Source of the DNA: Tellurirhabdus rosea
GTDB lineage: Bacteria; Bacteroidota; Bacteroidia; Cytophagales; Spirosomataceae
Reading direction: 5' to 3'
Assembly (NCBI RefSeq): GCF_026278345.1
Contig: NZ_CP111085.1
Location: 4,684,282 to 4,748,281 of the forward strand
DNA: 64,000 nt
The notes beneath the pieces are model-generated. The model was not told the DNA's origin. It did not search any database and saw only the letters and a program-made list of their open reading frames with translations. A program made the translations under genes and the position numbers. Shown here in pieces: positions 25,788 to 34,343 of the stretch; the first letter of the stretch is position 1, and each line of letters begins with the position of its first letter.

Positions 25788-26708
25788 TTATTTTTGGAGT
25801 AGTACTTTTACTCTTTCCAGCTTTCTTTCAAGGTAATTTTTGGACACAAAATGTTTCTTTAAAGAGAAGTTAGTCGCTTTTTTATTTTCTATTATAAATT
25901 TTGGATGTAATATTTCTTGGATGCTATCTACTCTTACATTTGTGTATTCTTCACTTTTGCTTTTTGTATGTGTAGCTTCCATATCGAAACCTATATTTTT
26001 CACTAGGTTTACATTCGGTAGTATGCAAATCCCACTGTGTCTCCAAATGGTATATACCCATTGGTAATCCCAAGTATCTATTTTTTTTTGGTAGGTATCT
26101 TCGAATGCTTTCAACCAATAAGTTTGGCTTTTTTTGATACTAATTACATTTTGAATTTGGCTTTGCGCTTTGAACTCGGGAAAGCATTGCATTTCAAAAT
26201 CGTAGTTTTTCCATGCCCTTCTCCATGTTGCCCATCCCCATATGTGGCATATTTTTGTAAAATAGTATGAACCTTTGCCGTGTTGAATTCCATTTTGGAA
26301 ATTTACACCTCCTATGTGCATAACGCTATTATTATGTTTATAACGTTCTAATAGCTCTTTACAATAATTGAAGAAACTAAGGTCTGGCAAACAATCATCC
26401 TCAAGAATGATTCCAAATTCAACATGGTTAAAGAACCATGTGATTGCGGAACTCACTGCAGCTCCACAACCTAAATTCGTACTTCTTTTCAATAATTCTA
26501 CTTCGCAATGCCAATCTATTCTTTCTATTAATTTTAGACATTGCGAAATTTTCTCTTCGTCTGTCGGATTCGATTGTCTTGGTCCATCAATTGCTATGAA
26601 CAAATATTTAGGTTTTATTTCTTTAATTCTATTAAATACTTTTTCTGAATGATTAGGTCTATTAAACATTAAAAAAAGTATTGGCGTTTCAAATGTAGAA
26701 GCGTTCAT
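25788..26708 (-). CDS. GT-A-type nucleotide-sugar transferase (HlpA-like)
   Basis: A 306-residue protein of the nucleotide-diphospho-sugar transferase fold often annotated as glycosyltransferase or HlpA-like. Seen: ILFLMFNRPNHSEKVFNRI, YLFIAIDGPRQSNPTDEEK, the LILEDD-like GIILEDDCLPDLSFFNYC with the DXD-type acidic motif near residue 115, and ICHIWGWATWRRAWKNYD. These motifs mark a group found in capsule and O-antigen loci. It lies between the flippase gene and a GT4 gene, with spacings under 12 bp. Confidence 0.8.
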   Translation of the reverse strand: MNASTFETPILFLMFNRPNHSEKVFNRIKEIKPKYLFIAIDGPRQSNPTDEEKISQCLKLIERIDWHCEVELLKRSTNLGCGAAVSSAITWFFNHVEFGIILEDDCLPDLSFFNYCKELLERYKHNNSVMHIGGVNFQNGIQHGKGSYYFTKICHIWGWATWRRAWKNYDFEMQCFPEFKAQSQIQNVISIKKSQTYWLKAFEDTYQKKIDTWDYQWVYTIWRHSGICILPNVNLVKNIGFDMEATHTKSKSEEYTNVRVDSIQEILHPKFIIENKKATNFSLKKHFVSKNYLERKLERVKVLLQK

Positions 26709-26713
26709 GGTTT

Positions 26714-28039
26714 TTACTTAAATATAGTGCGTACTTTTAGTTTTAGCAAAAACGTTAGTGCAACTGTTTGCATTAGGAATATTTCTCTCGTGTTTTTATA
26801 CAAATAGTTAATTACATATGATGTAAATATTTGTGAGCATAACGTTGCAATGGATGCACCAACAGCTCCAAAATGAGGAATTAGTAATAAGTTTAAACTT
26901 AAATTAATCGCAATGCCAAAAAAGCTTCTAACTAGAATGCTTTTTTGTAGATTATTTAATATAAATAATGTGTTACTTCCTACACCTAGAAAAACCGGTA
27001 TACCGGTCCATATATGTATCGATAAAATTAAACCAACTCCATTGAATTTTCCTCTAAATATTATATTCTCTATAATTGGAGATGAAAGAGAAACGATTAT
27101 AGAAATCATAATTGCTATTATTGCAAGACTATTCAAAAGTTTTTGATATTTTGAATAAAATAATTCTTTGTTTGAATTCCACTGGCTTATAATATTTGGT
27201 AAGAATGATGTTGTCAGTGCTCCTGCTATAAAATACCACGATTCAGACAATTTTTGTGCAGCGGAGTATAACCCTAGTTCTTCGTTTCCTGAAAGGTATT
27301 TTATCATGTACTGATCTAATCTCATATATAAATAGATTAGTAGTTCGCTTATCATAATTGGGAATGAGTCTTTCAATAAGTTCTTGGCGAATTCTGGCTG
27401 AAAATTAAATTCAACTTTACTTCTTTTTTCTTCTAGATAATTGATTATTAAAAGAGTTACAGATAGGATGTTTTCTATGATTATAGTGTACGCGAAAGAT
27501 TCAATGCCGGCTCCATTGAGCAAGAAATAAAGTTTAATTGCTGTGCCTACAATGAATGCTGATGATTTAGCTTTTATAGATTTTACTGCATTGTTTGTCG
27601 TTTGAAAGTGAAGATCTATTACCTCGAATGGTATAACTAATAGATTTGAACTTGTGTATAGAATCAGTGTCTTTAATAGAACATCTTTTTCTGCCCAAAT
27701 AATCAAAGAGTTTAAAAATGTATATGCAATAATTGCTAGTGTTAGCCTTAGAATAAAGCTGGTTAGTAAGAGTTTCTTTCTTTCATTCTGGTGCAAATAC
27801 CCTACTTTGTTAATTATTATATTCGTTAAACCTAGGTTAACAATTGGTGTTAAGATAGATGGAATGAGGAATGCATAAGACCATAGGCCGTATTTTTCTG
27901 GTCCAAAATATTGTGCTAGCCATAGACCTACAATAAGGCTAGAGGTCATTCTAAATATTCTGTCAAAAAGTATCCAAGCTGTATTCTTTAAAGAACTTAA
28001 CGTTGTACTAGCAATTTGTACTGCTTTTAATTTTATCAT
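26714..28039 (-). CDS. Wzx-type polysaccharide flippase
   Basis: A 441-residue membrane protein of the MOP/PST (RfbX) family with about twelve transmembrane segments. It starts with an amphipathic helix and WILFDRIFRMTSSLIVGLWL, then ARYLGPE-like AQYFGPEKYGLWSYAF, the hallmark of this family. It would move the lipid-linked repeat unit across the inner membrane for the polymerase three genes downstream. Encoded just after the initiating transferase; AT-rich. Confidence 0.92.
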   Translation of the reverse strand: MIKLKAVQIASTTLSSLKNTAWILFDRIFRMTSSLIVGLWLAQYFGPEKYGLWSYAFLIPSILTPIVNLGLTNIIINKVGYLHQNERKKLLLTSFILRLTLAIIAYTFLNSLIIWAEKDVLLKTLILYTSSNLLVIPFEVIDLHFQTTNNAVKSIKAKSSAFIVGTAIKLYFLLNGAGIESFAYTIIIENILSVTLLIINYLEEKRSKVEFNFQPEFAKNLLKDSFPIMISELLIYLYMRLDQYMIKYLSGNEELGLYSAAQKLSESWYFIAGALTTSFLPNIISQWNSNKELFYSKYQKLLNSLAIIAIMISIIVSLSSPIIENIIFRGKFNGVGLILSIHIWTGIPVFLGVGSNTLFILNNLQKSILVRSFFGIAINLSLNLLLIPHFGAVGASIATLCSQIFTSYVINYLYKNTREIFLMQTVALTFLLKLKVRTIFK

Positions 28040-28051
28040 TTATTTAGTGTA

Positions 28052-28711
28052 TTAAACTGCTTTCTCGTCACCTTTAAACATTTTTTGTATTGTCCACCAA
28101 CAAATTTTTATATCGAGTATAGGTCCGTGGTTCTTTATATACCATATGTCCATTTTTACTCTATTTTGCATTTCTTTTAAATTAGTTTCCCCGCGCAAAC
28201 CCCTTGTTTGCGCGAGACCTGTAATGCCAGGCTTAATAGCATATCTGTTTCGATAGTTAGGAATTGAATGAAAGAATTGAGCATCGTGCTGAATCGCATG
28301 GGGTCGTGGGCCTACAACACTCATATCTCCAACTAAAACATTAAGAAATTGAGGCATTTCGTCCAGATTGGTTTTTCTTAAAAATGCTCCCAAACGCGTA
28401 ACTCTTGGGTCATTCTTAGTGGCTTGCTGAAAAGTTGAGTCAGGGCGATGAGCCATGGTCCGTAGCTTCAGGCATCGAAATTGACGTCCGTTTCGTCCTG
28501 TTCTAAGCTGTATGAAGAATACAGGGCCTTTCGAATCAATACAGATAAGTAACCCTACGATCGGTAAAAACCAGGAAAGGAAGAAGATGGAGACGAAAAT
28601 TGAAGTCAGGATATCGAATAATCGTTTCCCCCAATAAATGCCTCGAAAAGGCATCCGGACTTTAAGCTCTTCGGATGGCCGCGGGTAGGTTGATGGCAGA
28701 TGACTGATCAT
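28052..28711 (-). CDS. Initiating phosphoglycosyl transferase (bacterial sugar transferase)
   Basis: A 219-residue monotopic phosphoglycosyl transferase that links the first sugar-1-phosphate to undecaprenyl phosphate. Seen: the re-entrant hydrophobic helix RLFDILTSIFVSIFFLSWFL, SKGPVFFIQLRTGRNGRQF, the KLRTM motif, the catalytic Asp-Glu pair in KTNLDEMPQFLNVLVGDMS, VGPRPHAIQ and KPGITGLAQ. It is the short form, without the N-terminal four-helix/CoA-binding part of WbaP or WcaJ. The ATG at 28711 is chosen; a TTG at 28762 would add 17 residues that overlap a hairpin. GC content is intermediate, marking the edge of the AT-rich island. Confidence 0.9.
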   Translation of the reverse strand: MISHLPSTYPRPSEELKVRMPFRGIYWGKRLFDILTSIFVSIFFLSWFLPIVGLLICIDSKGPVFFIQLRTGRNGRQFRCLKLRTMAHRPDSTFQQATKNDPRVTRLGAFLRKTNLDEMPQFLNVLVGDMSVVGPRPHAIQHDAQFFHSIPNYRNRYAIKPGITGLAQTRGLRGETNLKEMQNRVKMDIWYIKNHGPILDIKICWWTIQKMFKGDEKAV

Positions 28712-28757
28712 AAGGTTGGCAGGTTGACAAAGAGTAGTTTTTAAATAATCCTTGCAA

Positions 28758-28804
28758 TGCAAAGAGTCATGTAAATTATCCGCAAGAGCACATGACTCTT
28801 TGCA
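28758..28804 (-). terminator. Hairpin between wzc and the assembly genes
   Basis: A 15-bp perfect stem (TGCAAAGAGTCATGT and its complement) with a 17-nt loop, 8 bp after the wzc stop. Without a strong U-tract it may be a partial terminator or processing site lowering expression of the glycosyltransferase genes relative to wza and wzc. Confidence 0.65.
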
Positions 28805-28811
28805 ATCAAAA

Positions 28812-31172
28812 TCAGCCTTTTCTGGACAACAGGCCTTTGGCTTTACTTACGTCTTCAGAATCAGTATAATAGCCGGTATAGTTATTGTACCCATATCCAT
28901 ACCCATATTGATAGGAGTCGCCCTGGCTGACGGCGTTCAATACGACGTGCAGGCGGTTGAACTTCTGCTCCTTGTGTAGGCTCTCCACAAACTTCAGGTA
29001 GTTCTTGGGCGTTACATCGTGGCGTACAATGTACAGGGTAGCATCAGCGTACGGCGCAATCAGTTGGGCGTCCGTGACCAGCCCGATGGGGGGAGAGTCC
29101 ACGATGACGTAGTCGAAGCGGGTTTTCAGTTCGCGGAATAGCTCAGGCATACGCTCGTTGCCCAACAGTTCAGCCGGGTTGGGAGGCACCGGGCCGCTGG
29201 TCAGGATGAAGTAATTGTCCTGTCCCGGAACCGGTTGCAGGATGTCGTCCAGCGTCGCTTCCCCAATCAGATAATTGCTTAGGCCGAGGGTGTTTTCCAT
29301 GCCCAGCGCCGTATGCAGTTTGGGCTTGCGCAGGTCCATTTCCAGGATGACCGTGCGGCGGTTGTTGATAGCAAATGAAGCGCCTACGTTCATGGACATG
29401 AAGGATTTACCTTCCCCGCTGACGCTGGAGGTGAACAGCAGCACCTGGCTTTCGTCGGGGTTGCTGCGCAGGAACTGCAGGTTGGTTCGCAGGGCGCGAA
29501 TCTGTTCGGCAATCACCGAACGGTTGCTGGAGTCGACCACCAGAACATTCTTATTCCGGCTCTTCGTCACTTCGCCCAGGATCGGCGTCTGGGTGGCCGT
29601 TTCCACATCTTCCCGGCGGTTTACGCGGTTGTTTAGGGCGTCCTTCGTCGCCAATACGCCAACCGGTAATAGGATGCCAACCAGACCGAAAAGGGCAAAG
29701 ATCATTTTCCGAACCGGCTTGATCGGTTCATCCGTGCTGGTGGCGGCGTCTACAGTCCGGCTGTCCGATACGGTCGAAGCGGCCGAGAGGGCGGTTTCTT
29801 CCCGCTTGGCGAGCAGGTAGGTATACTGGTGGTTTTTGATGGCCTGCTGGCGGGTGATGTTCAGCAGGGCGCGTTCTTTCTGCGGTACTGAGCGGATCAT
29901 CCCTTCGTAGCGGCGGTTGGTAACTACCAGCCGGTCCTTGGTCGTCGTCAGATTCTGCTTCATCGACTGCAGGTTTTCGCTCAGGCCGCGTTTGGTATTC
30001 TGGATCTGGCTGTCGAGCGTTTGCAGCAGCGGGTTTTCTTCGGAGGTCGTGCGGGCAATCTGTTCGCGGCGGCTTTCCAGTTCGGAAAGCTTGCTGACCA
30101 GCCCGAGCAGGACGGGATCACTCAGGCCGAGGGTAGAGGGGGCTACGCTTTTCCCACCGTCGGCGCTGTTGACGTATTTATCCAGATCCTGCAGGGCGCT
30201 TAGTTGAATCGTGACCTGATTGAGCTGCGCATCGTTTTCCTGCACCGTTTTCAGGAAAGTTTCCGCCTGGGTGCTCAGGTCCGTAATGCCGGCGGAAGAC
30301 TTATAGGCTTCCACGTTCTTTTCTACATCGTTCAGCTCACCCGAAACCAGGTTGATCCGGCTTTCGATGAAATCGAGCGTCGCATTGGCTACCTGATTCT
30401 TATCCGCCACGGCGGCTTTGTTGTACACGACGATTAGCTGATTCAGTACCGCCTCGCCTTTGTGCGGTACTTCGTCTTCCAGCGAAAGCTGCAGGACGGT
30501 AGCGGCCTTGCTGACGGGTTCTACTTTTAACCGTTCGCGATAGGAGGCCACTGCTTTTGAAACCGGGCTGATCCGGACGGCAAATTCCTTATCCCGGTTG
30601 GTCACGTCACCCGTAACCGATACCCGCAGGGTGCCGTAGGGCGTCTGCAGGCGCTGGTTGACCGGATAGGTTTTTTCGTTGATGGTAACCGTTTGCTTCG
30701 ACGGAAAGCTTACGGCCAGTTCGGTTTTGTACAGTTCGTCGCCCGGTTTCTCGACAAACACCCGGAACGGGGCGTCTTCGTAGATTTCCCGATTACCGAA
30801 GGACGTGGATTTGAAGTACTGCACATCCAGGCCCAGCCGCTGCACCACCTCTTTCATCAGGGTCTGCGACTTCAGGATCTCCATTTCGTTCTCTACGACC
30901 TTTTTGGGCGCGAAAAGTTCAAGCTCCTTCAGCAGGTTGTCTTGGTCGATGCCTTTTTTCTCATCTTTAATGAGCAGGCTGGCCTGGACCTTGTAAACGG
31001 GCCGCTGGTAGAGGAGGTATACGTAAGCGCCACCCAGCGCCAGCGCCAGCGAAAGCAGGAACCAGGGCCAGTGGCGGGCATACCGCTTGAGAGTGTATAG
31101 AATCTGGGAGTTATCGCCCGCCACCACGACGTAGGGCGTGTACCCGTAGTAATTCGAATGTTGCTGACTCAT
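28812..31172 (-). CDS. wzc: Wzc-like polysaccharide co-polymerase and BY-kinase
   Basis: A 786-residue inner-membrane tyrosine autokinase that controls chain length and export. Order: Wzz domain with the first membrane helix (about 34-55), long periplasmic coiled-coil region (about 210-450), second helix (about 490-515), then the cytoplasmic kinase with Walker A SGEGKSFMS, Walker A' VILEMDLRKP and Walker B YVIVDSPPIG. The C-terminal tail is a tyrosine cluster (about eight Tyr in SYQYGYGYGYNNYTGYY-type sequence) for autophosphorylation. It pairs with the Wza-like gene 12 bp upstream. A cognate phosphatase (Wzb) is not in the window. Confidence 0.94.
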   Translation of the reverse strand: MSQQHSNYYGYTPYVVVAGDNSQILYTLKRYARHWPWFLLSLALALGGAYVYLLYQRPVYKVQASLLIKDEKKGIDQDNLLKELELFAPKKVVENEMEILKSQTLMKEVVQRLGLDVQYFKSTSFGNREIYEDAPFRVFVEKPGDELYKTELAVSFPSKQTVTINEKTYPVNQRLQTPYGTLRVSVTGDVTNRDKEFAVRISPVSKAVASYRERLKVEPVSKAATVLQLSLEDEVPHKGEAVLNQLIVVYNKAAVADKNQVANATLDFIESRINLVSGELNDVEKNVEAYKSSAGITDLSTQAETFLKTVQENDAQLNQVTIQLSALQDLDKYVNSADGGKSVAPSTLGLSDPVLLGLVSKLSELESRREQIARTTSEENPLLQTLDSQIQNTKRGLSENLQSMKQNLTTTKDRLVVTNRRYEGMIRSVPQKERALLNITRQQAIKNHQYTYLLAKREETALSAASTVSDSRTVDAATSTDEPIKPVRKMIFALFGLVGILLPVGVLATKDALNNRVNRREDVETATQTPILGEVTKSRNKNVLVVDSSNRSVIAEQIRALRTNLQFLRSNPDESQVLLFTSSVSGEGKSFMSMNVGASFAINNRRTVILEMDLRKPKLHTALGMENTLGLSNYLIGEATLDDILQPVPGQDNYFILTSGPVPPNPAELLGNERMPELFRELKTRFDYVIVDSPPIGLVTDAQLIAPYADATLYIVRHDVTPKNYLKFVESLHKEQKFNRLHVVLNAVSQGDSYQYGYGYGYNNYTGYYTDSEDVSKAKGLLSRKG

Positions 31173-31184
31173 ACAGGACAGGTA

Positions 31185-32003
31185 TTAATAGCGTCTGATA
31201 ATAATGGCAAGAAATGACAGGGCACTCAGGGCGGCCGGTACCAGCTGGTACATGCGGTCTACGCTGGCAACGCGGGCTTTGCCCGGTTCCACGTACACCA
31301 CATCGTTCGGCTGCAGGTAATAGAAAGGGGATTTAAAGGCATCCCGGTTTGTCAGGTCTATCCGGTTGAAGGTCCGCTGCCCGTTCAGCTCCCGGATGAC
31401 CAGCACACTTTGCCGCCGCCCAAAGACGGTCAGATCCCCCGCCAGGGCCAGGGCTTCCGGCAGGGTTATTTTATCGTTGGGAATCGTGAACAGCGAAGGT
31501 CGCGCCACTTCCCCCATGACGGAGATCCGGAAGTTCAGGTAGCGGATGCTGACGGTCGGTTCTTTCAGGTATTTCAGCAGGGCCGTCCGAACCAGTTCTT
31601 CCGCCTGTGCCAGCGAAGTACCGCGTACGGCCACCTTCCCGGCCAGCGGCAGACTGATGGTTCCATCGGCACTGACAACGTAGCCGGACTGGGGCTGAAT
31701 CACCGCGTTATTCTGGGCAACGCCCGCACTACGCTCGACGGAAGCGATGGCGGCGTACGGATTAAAGAAGGAAGAGGCTTCGGGGTTGAGGCTGTTGACC
31801 TGCACGGACAGCAGATCGCCCTCTTTCAACAGGATGGTGTACGGAGCCTGCACGGTGATGGTATCACCAGCCGTCGGGCCTTTCTGGAAGTAACTCAGTT
31901 CGCGGGACGAAAGGCAGCTTTGCAGCAGACAGAGCAGCAGGGCCAGTCCGCCATACAGTGGATACTTTACAGGAAGTGGTGCGTTACGCATAGATAGCTT
32001 CAT
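31185..32003 (-). CDS. Wza-like polysaccharide export lipoprotein
   Basis: A 272-residue outer-membrane export protein. A lipoprotein signal ends in LLQSC (Cys about 31); the poly-export domain has ILLKEGDLLSVQVNSLNPEA, then two SLBB-type segments (GTISLPLAGKVAVRGTSLAQ and SVMGEVARPSLFTIPNDKIT). It ends with a hydrophobic helix and an RRY tail. Shorter than E. coli Wza (379 residues), as usual in Bacteroidota. It would form the channel that takes polymer from the Wzc complex to the surface. First gene after a 309-bp gap, so probably the start of the main transcript. Confidence 0.92.
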   Translation of the reverse strand: MKLSMRNAPLPVKYPLYGGLALLLCLLQSCLSSRELSYFQKGPTAGDTITVQAPYTILLKEGDLLSVQVNSLNPEASSFFNPYAAIASVERSAGVAQNNAVIQPQSGYVVSADGTISLPLAGKVAVRGTSLAQAEELVRTALLKYLKEPTVSIRYLNFRISVMGEVARPSLFTIPNDKITLPEALALAGDLTVFGRRQSVLVIRELNGQRTFNRIDLTNRDAFKSPFYYLQPNDVVYVEPGKARVASVDRMYQLVPAALSALSFLAIIIRRY

Positions 32004-32312
32004 GCCGATTCACCCGGGGTTATCGGACAGAGAAATAAGTACAGTTAAGACGGTCGGTGTGGTGAAAATTGCAACCCAAAAATAAGTTACAATATGAACA
32101 AATGAAACTTATGGTAACAAAAAGCTCTTCTTAAAATTGCATTAAAACAGGAAACTGTTGCCCCGCCTGGATCGCTTTACAGGCTTCGTTTGGGACTGTT
32201 AAACGATTCCGGCGTCACGGCTTAAATCAAACTTTAGCTTTTTTTAATAGAACGCCGATTCATTTCATAGGGTCTTAAGCACTCAATAATACTCACTCGT
32301 CCGACGGTTGGC
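32004..32312 (-). other. Probable promoter region of the export/assembly operon
   Basis: A 309-bp non-coding gap upstream of the wza-like gene and after the yjbH genes. A TATTTTTG sequence on the minus strand (32084 to 32077) matches the -7 box TAnnTTTG and is about 73 bp before the start codon, but no TTG lies at the right distance upstream. No terminator hairpin of note. Confidence 0.45.
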
Positions 32313-33440
32313 CTACCGCTGTTCCGGCCGATACTGGGAATTAAGGTAATTTTGATGGTACTGCCGCAGCAGGGCGTCCAGCTGGTAACCGGTCCGGTAG
32401 CGTTCGCCGATGCGGTAGCCCCGGCTGTAGGCATATTCCCAGCGAAACTCTTCTGCCGCCCGTAACCGGACCCGTTTTGCCCGCAGCAGCGGACCCGGCA
32501 GCAGGGGAATGGCAAAGTTGAACCCGCCGGTGGCCCCGTTGCCCGTCTGCATGGCGTAGAAGCCTACTTCCACGTTCGCAAACTGCCGGATGAAATCAAT
32601 CCGGACGCCCCGGTCTTTGTACTGGTACTGTCCGCCGCTGAGTTTGATGGTAATGTCGTGCACCGGGAAGCGGTACGCCACGTCGGCCAGCAGCGTCAGG
32701 TCGTTCAGCGTTTCGTAATAAATATTGTCGGGCGGGTAAAAGTAAAACCCGGTCAGCCCCGTTTCCAGGCCGAAGGACCAGGGCTTGGTCAGATCGGCAT
32801 GCCGGTACTGGGCGTTGAGACCGTAGCGGTCGTTGTAAAACAGTCCGGCGGACAGGCTCATGAAATCGGCCCCGCCCAAAGCCAGAAACTGGTTCAGGAA
32901 AATAGGAGCGGGGCGGATGTTGCGCGGCTGATTGTCCCAGTTATTGATGAGGGGAAACAGCACGCCCCAGTTCAGCACCAGTCCGCGCCCCAGCATCCAC
33001 TGGCTTTGCAGCAGCAGATTGGTTTTGGTTTCCACCACCTTTTCCCGGTAGCCAAAAATGGCGCTGAACTCCGGCAGCAGCCGGAAGTCGAATTTATACC
33101 CCCGCGCATCAAACGGATGCGCCGTGCTGAAGGCCCGACGTTCCGCCCGGCTCAGCATCTGGGCCTGTACTTCAGACCCCAATCGGTAAGCCGCCACCGG
33201 CACGCCCTGAAACAGCGGCACCAGTTCCGTTGTCTGTTGTCTGTTGTCCGTTTTCTGTTGTCCGTTGTTCCCAGGCGCACGGCTCACCAGCTCCATCGCC
33301 CGCATCGGGTTGCGGTACAGGCGTTGATCGTAATAGATGCGGTTGGAATCAGCCGTCACCGCTTCCAGATCCCGGAGACTCTGTGCCCGGAGGCCTGCCG
33401 ACAGCGTCAGCCCGAAAAGCAGAAGACTAGCGCGTTTCAT
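32313..33440 (-). CDS. YjbH-family exopolysaccharide protein, C-terminal half
   Basis: A 375-residue exported protein (signal peptide to about residue 19, LRAQ). The C-terminal 150 residues match the end of YjbH: TLLADVAYRFPVHDITIKLS, GGQYQYKDRGVRIDFIRQFA, VGFYAMQTGNGATGGFNFAI and a final WEYAYSRGYRIG. In E. coli, YjbH (about 700 residues) is an outer-membrane barrel lipoprotein of the yjbEFGH exopolysaccharide operon. Here the family is split: the preceding gene encodes the N-terminal half and overlaps this one by 14 bp. Each half has its own signal peptide, so both are exported separately. An unusual heptad repeat within the gene encodes residues about 57-72. Confidence 0.75.
   Translation of the reverse strand: MKRASLLLFGLTLSAGLRAQSLRDLEAVTADSNRIYYDQRLYRNPMRAMELVSRAPGNNGQQKTDNRQQTTELVPLFQGVPVAAYRLGSEVQAQMLSRAERRAFSTAHPFDARGYKFDFRLLPEFSAIFGYREKVVETKTNLLLQSQWMLGRGLVLNWGVLFPLINNWDNQPRNIRPAPIFLNQFLALGGADFMSLSAGLFYNDRYGLNAQYRHADLTKPWSFGLETGLTGFYFYPPDNIYYETLNDLTLLADVAYRFPVHDITIKLSGGQYQYKDRGVRIDFIRQFANVEVGFYAMQTGNGATGGFNFAIPLLPGPLLRAKRVRLRAAEEFRWEYAYSRGYRIGERYRTGYQLDALLRQYHQNYLNSQYRPEQR
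33227..33272 (-). repeat. In-gene 7-bp microsatellite (TGTTGTC type)
   Basis: About six copies of a TGTTGTC-like heptamer inside the yjbH C-half gene, keeping the frame and encoding an Asn/Gln/Thr-rich linker (NNGQQKTDNRQQTTE). It resembles the arm units of the intergenic palindromes but has no inverted partner. Confidence 0.75.
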
Positions 33441-34260
33441 GGGCAGACTGTGGTTTGGTGGAAAGAAGCGAAACGGCGTAGGAGGTACCGAAGGTCAGCT
33501 GCCGACCGTCGAGTAGTCCGGCCTGAAGGGTCCAGCGTTTCCAGAGCGTCGCAAAGGCACCGAGGTTGAACTGCTGGGAATCCCACTCGGCCATGAATCC
33601 GGTGCCTTTCCGCAGATGGAGCACCGCCCCGGCGAAAGGCCCGGTCAGGTATTTGGGAACGATGTGCTTTGATCCTTTACGGCGTAGGGTAAAGCCTTCC
33701 AAAATATTATTGTTACTGTCGTTGCGTTCATCCCGGTAAATGTACCAGGGACTTCCGGTCCCTGCTGTTACTTCGAGGCGCAGGGAGGGAGAGAGTTGAA
33801 TGTTTTTGGTGGCGACCAGCGCGTAGGTCACCAGCGAATTGTCAATGCCAAAAGGAGCCGACAGGATGAGGGCGGCGGAAGGCCGGGCCTTTTTTTCGGT
33901 CAGAAAAGCGTATTTGAAATCCAGCTGCCGGTCGCCGATTCCTTTAGCAGCGAAAGGGACTGGACCATTGGGATTGAGCAGGTTCAGGTTTACCTCGAAG
34001 CGGGGAAGCAGCACGAGGTTGGCGTAGGCAATGCTTTCGGAATTACGGCCCCGAAAGCGGAAGGCGTAATCGCGGGGGGCAAAGGTGTAGCCGATGTGAA
34101 AGGTGCCTTCGTCGGGGACGCGGGCGGAGGGCGTATAGATCAGGCCGGGCTTTCCGGACACGTTGACCTGGGCGGAGGCAGGGACAAGGAGTCCCGAACC
34201 GCCGGTAAGCAGCAGGACCAGCCACAGGGCACGTGTGAAGAGGAAAAACCGGTCAGACAC
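33427..34260 (-). CDS. YjbH-family exopolysaccharide protein, N-terminal half
   Basis: A 277-residue exported protein starting with GTG at 34260; signal peptide to about residue 31 (PASAQ). VSGKPGLIYTPSARVPDEGT and FHIGYTFAPRDYAF match the N-terminus of YjbH, and the following strands (RFEVNLNLLNPNG, RQLDFKYAFLTEKKARPSAA, LILSAPFGI) fit an outer-membrane beta-barrel. Together with the next gene, whose start it overlaps by 14 bp, it covers the full YjbH fold. It probably forms a two-chain barrel that helps export or shape the polysaccharide. A frameshift-split single gene is the alternative, but the second half has its own signal peptide. Confidence 0.75.
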   Translation of the reverse strand: MSDRFFLFTRALWLVLLLTGGSGLLVPASAQVNVSGKPGLIYTPSARVPDEGTFHIGYTFAPRDYAFRFRGRNSESIAYANLVLLPRFEVNLNLLNPNGPVPFAAKGIGDRQLDFKYAFLTEKKARPSAALILSAPFGIDNSLVTYALVATKNIQLSPSLRLEVTAGTGSPWYIYRDERNDSNNNILEGFTLRRKGSKHIVPKYLTGPFAGAVLHLRKGTGFMAEWDSQQFNLGAFATLWKRWTLQAGLLDGRQLTFGTSYAVSLLSTKPQSAHETR

Positions 34261-34299
34261 TGATTGTTGAAAGTTACGGTGGGTACGCTATATCAGAAA

Positions 34300-34335
34300 G
34301 GTCTGTCCGGAATCACAATAGACTCCGGACAGACC
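34300..34335 (-). terminator. Strong hairpin after the OMP gene
   Basis: A 12-bp perfect stem GGTCTGTCCGGA / TCCGGACAGACC with a 12-nt loop, 8 bp downstream of the minus-strand outer-membrane protein gene. It separates that gene from the yjbH pair. Confidence 0.8.
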
Positions 34336-34343
34336 GAAAGGCA

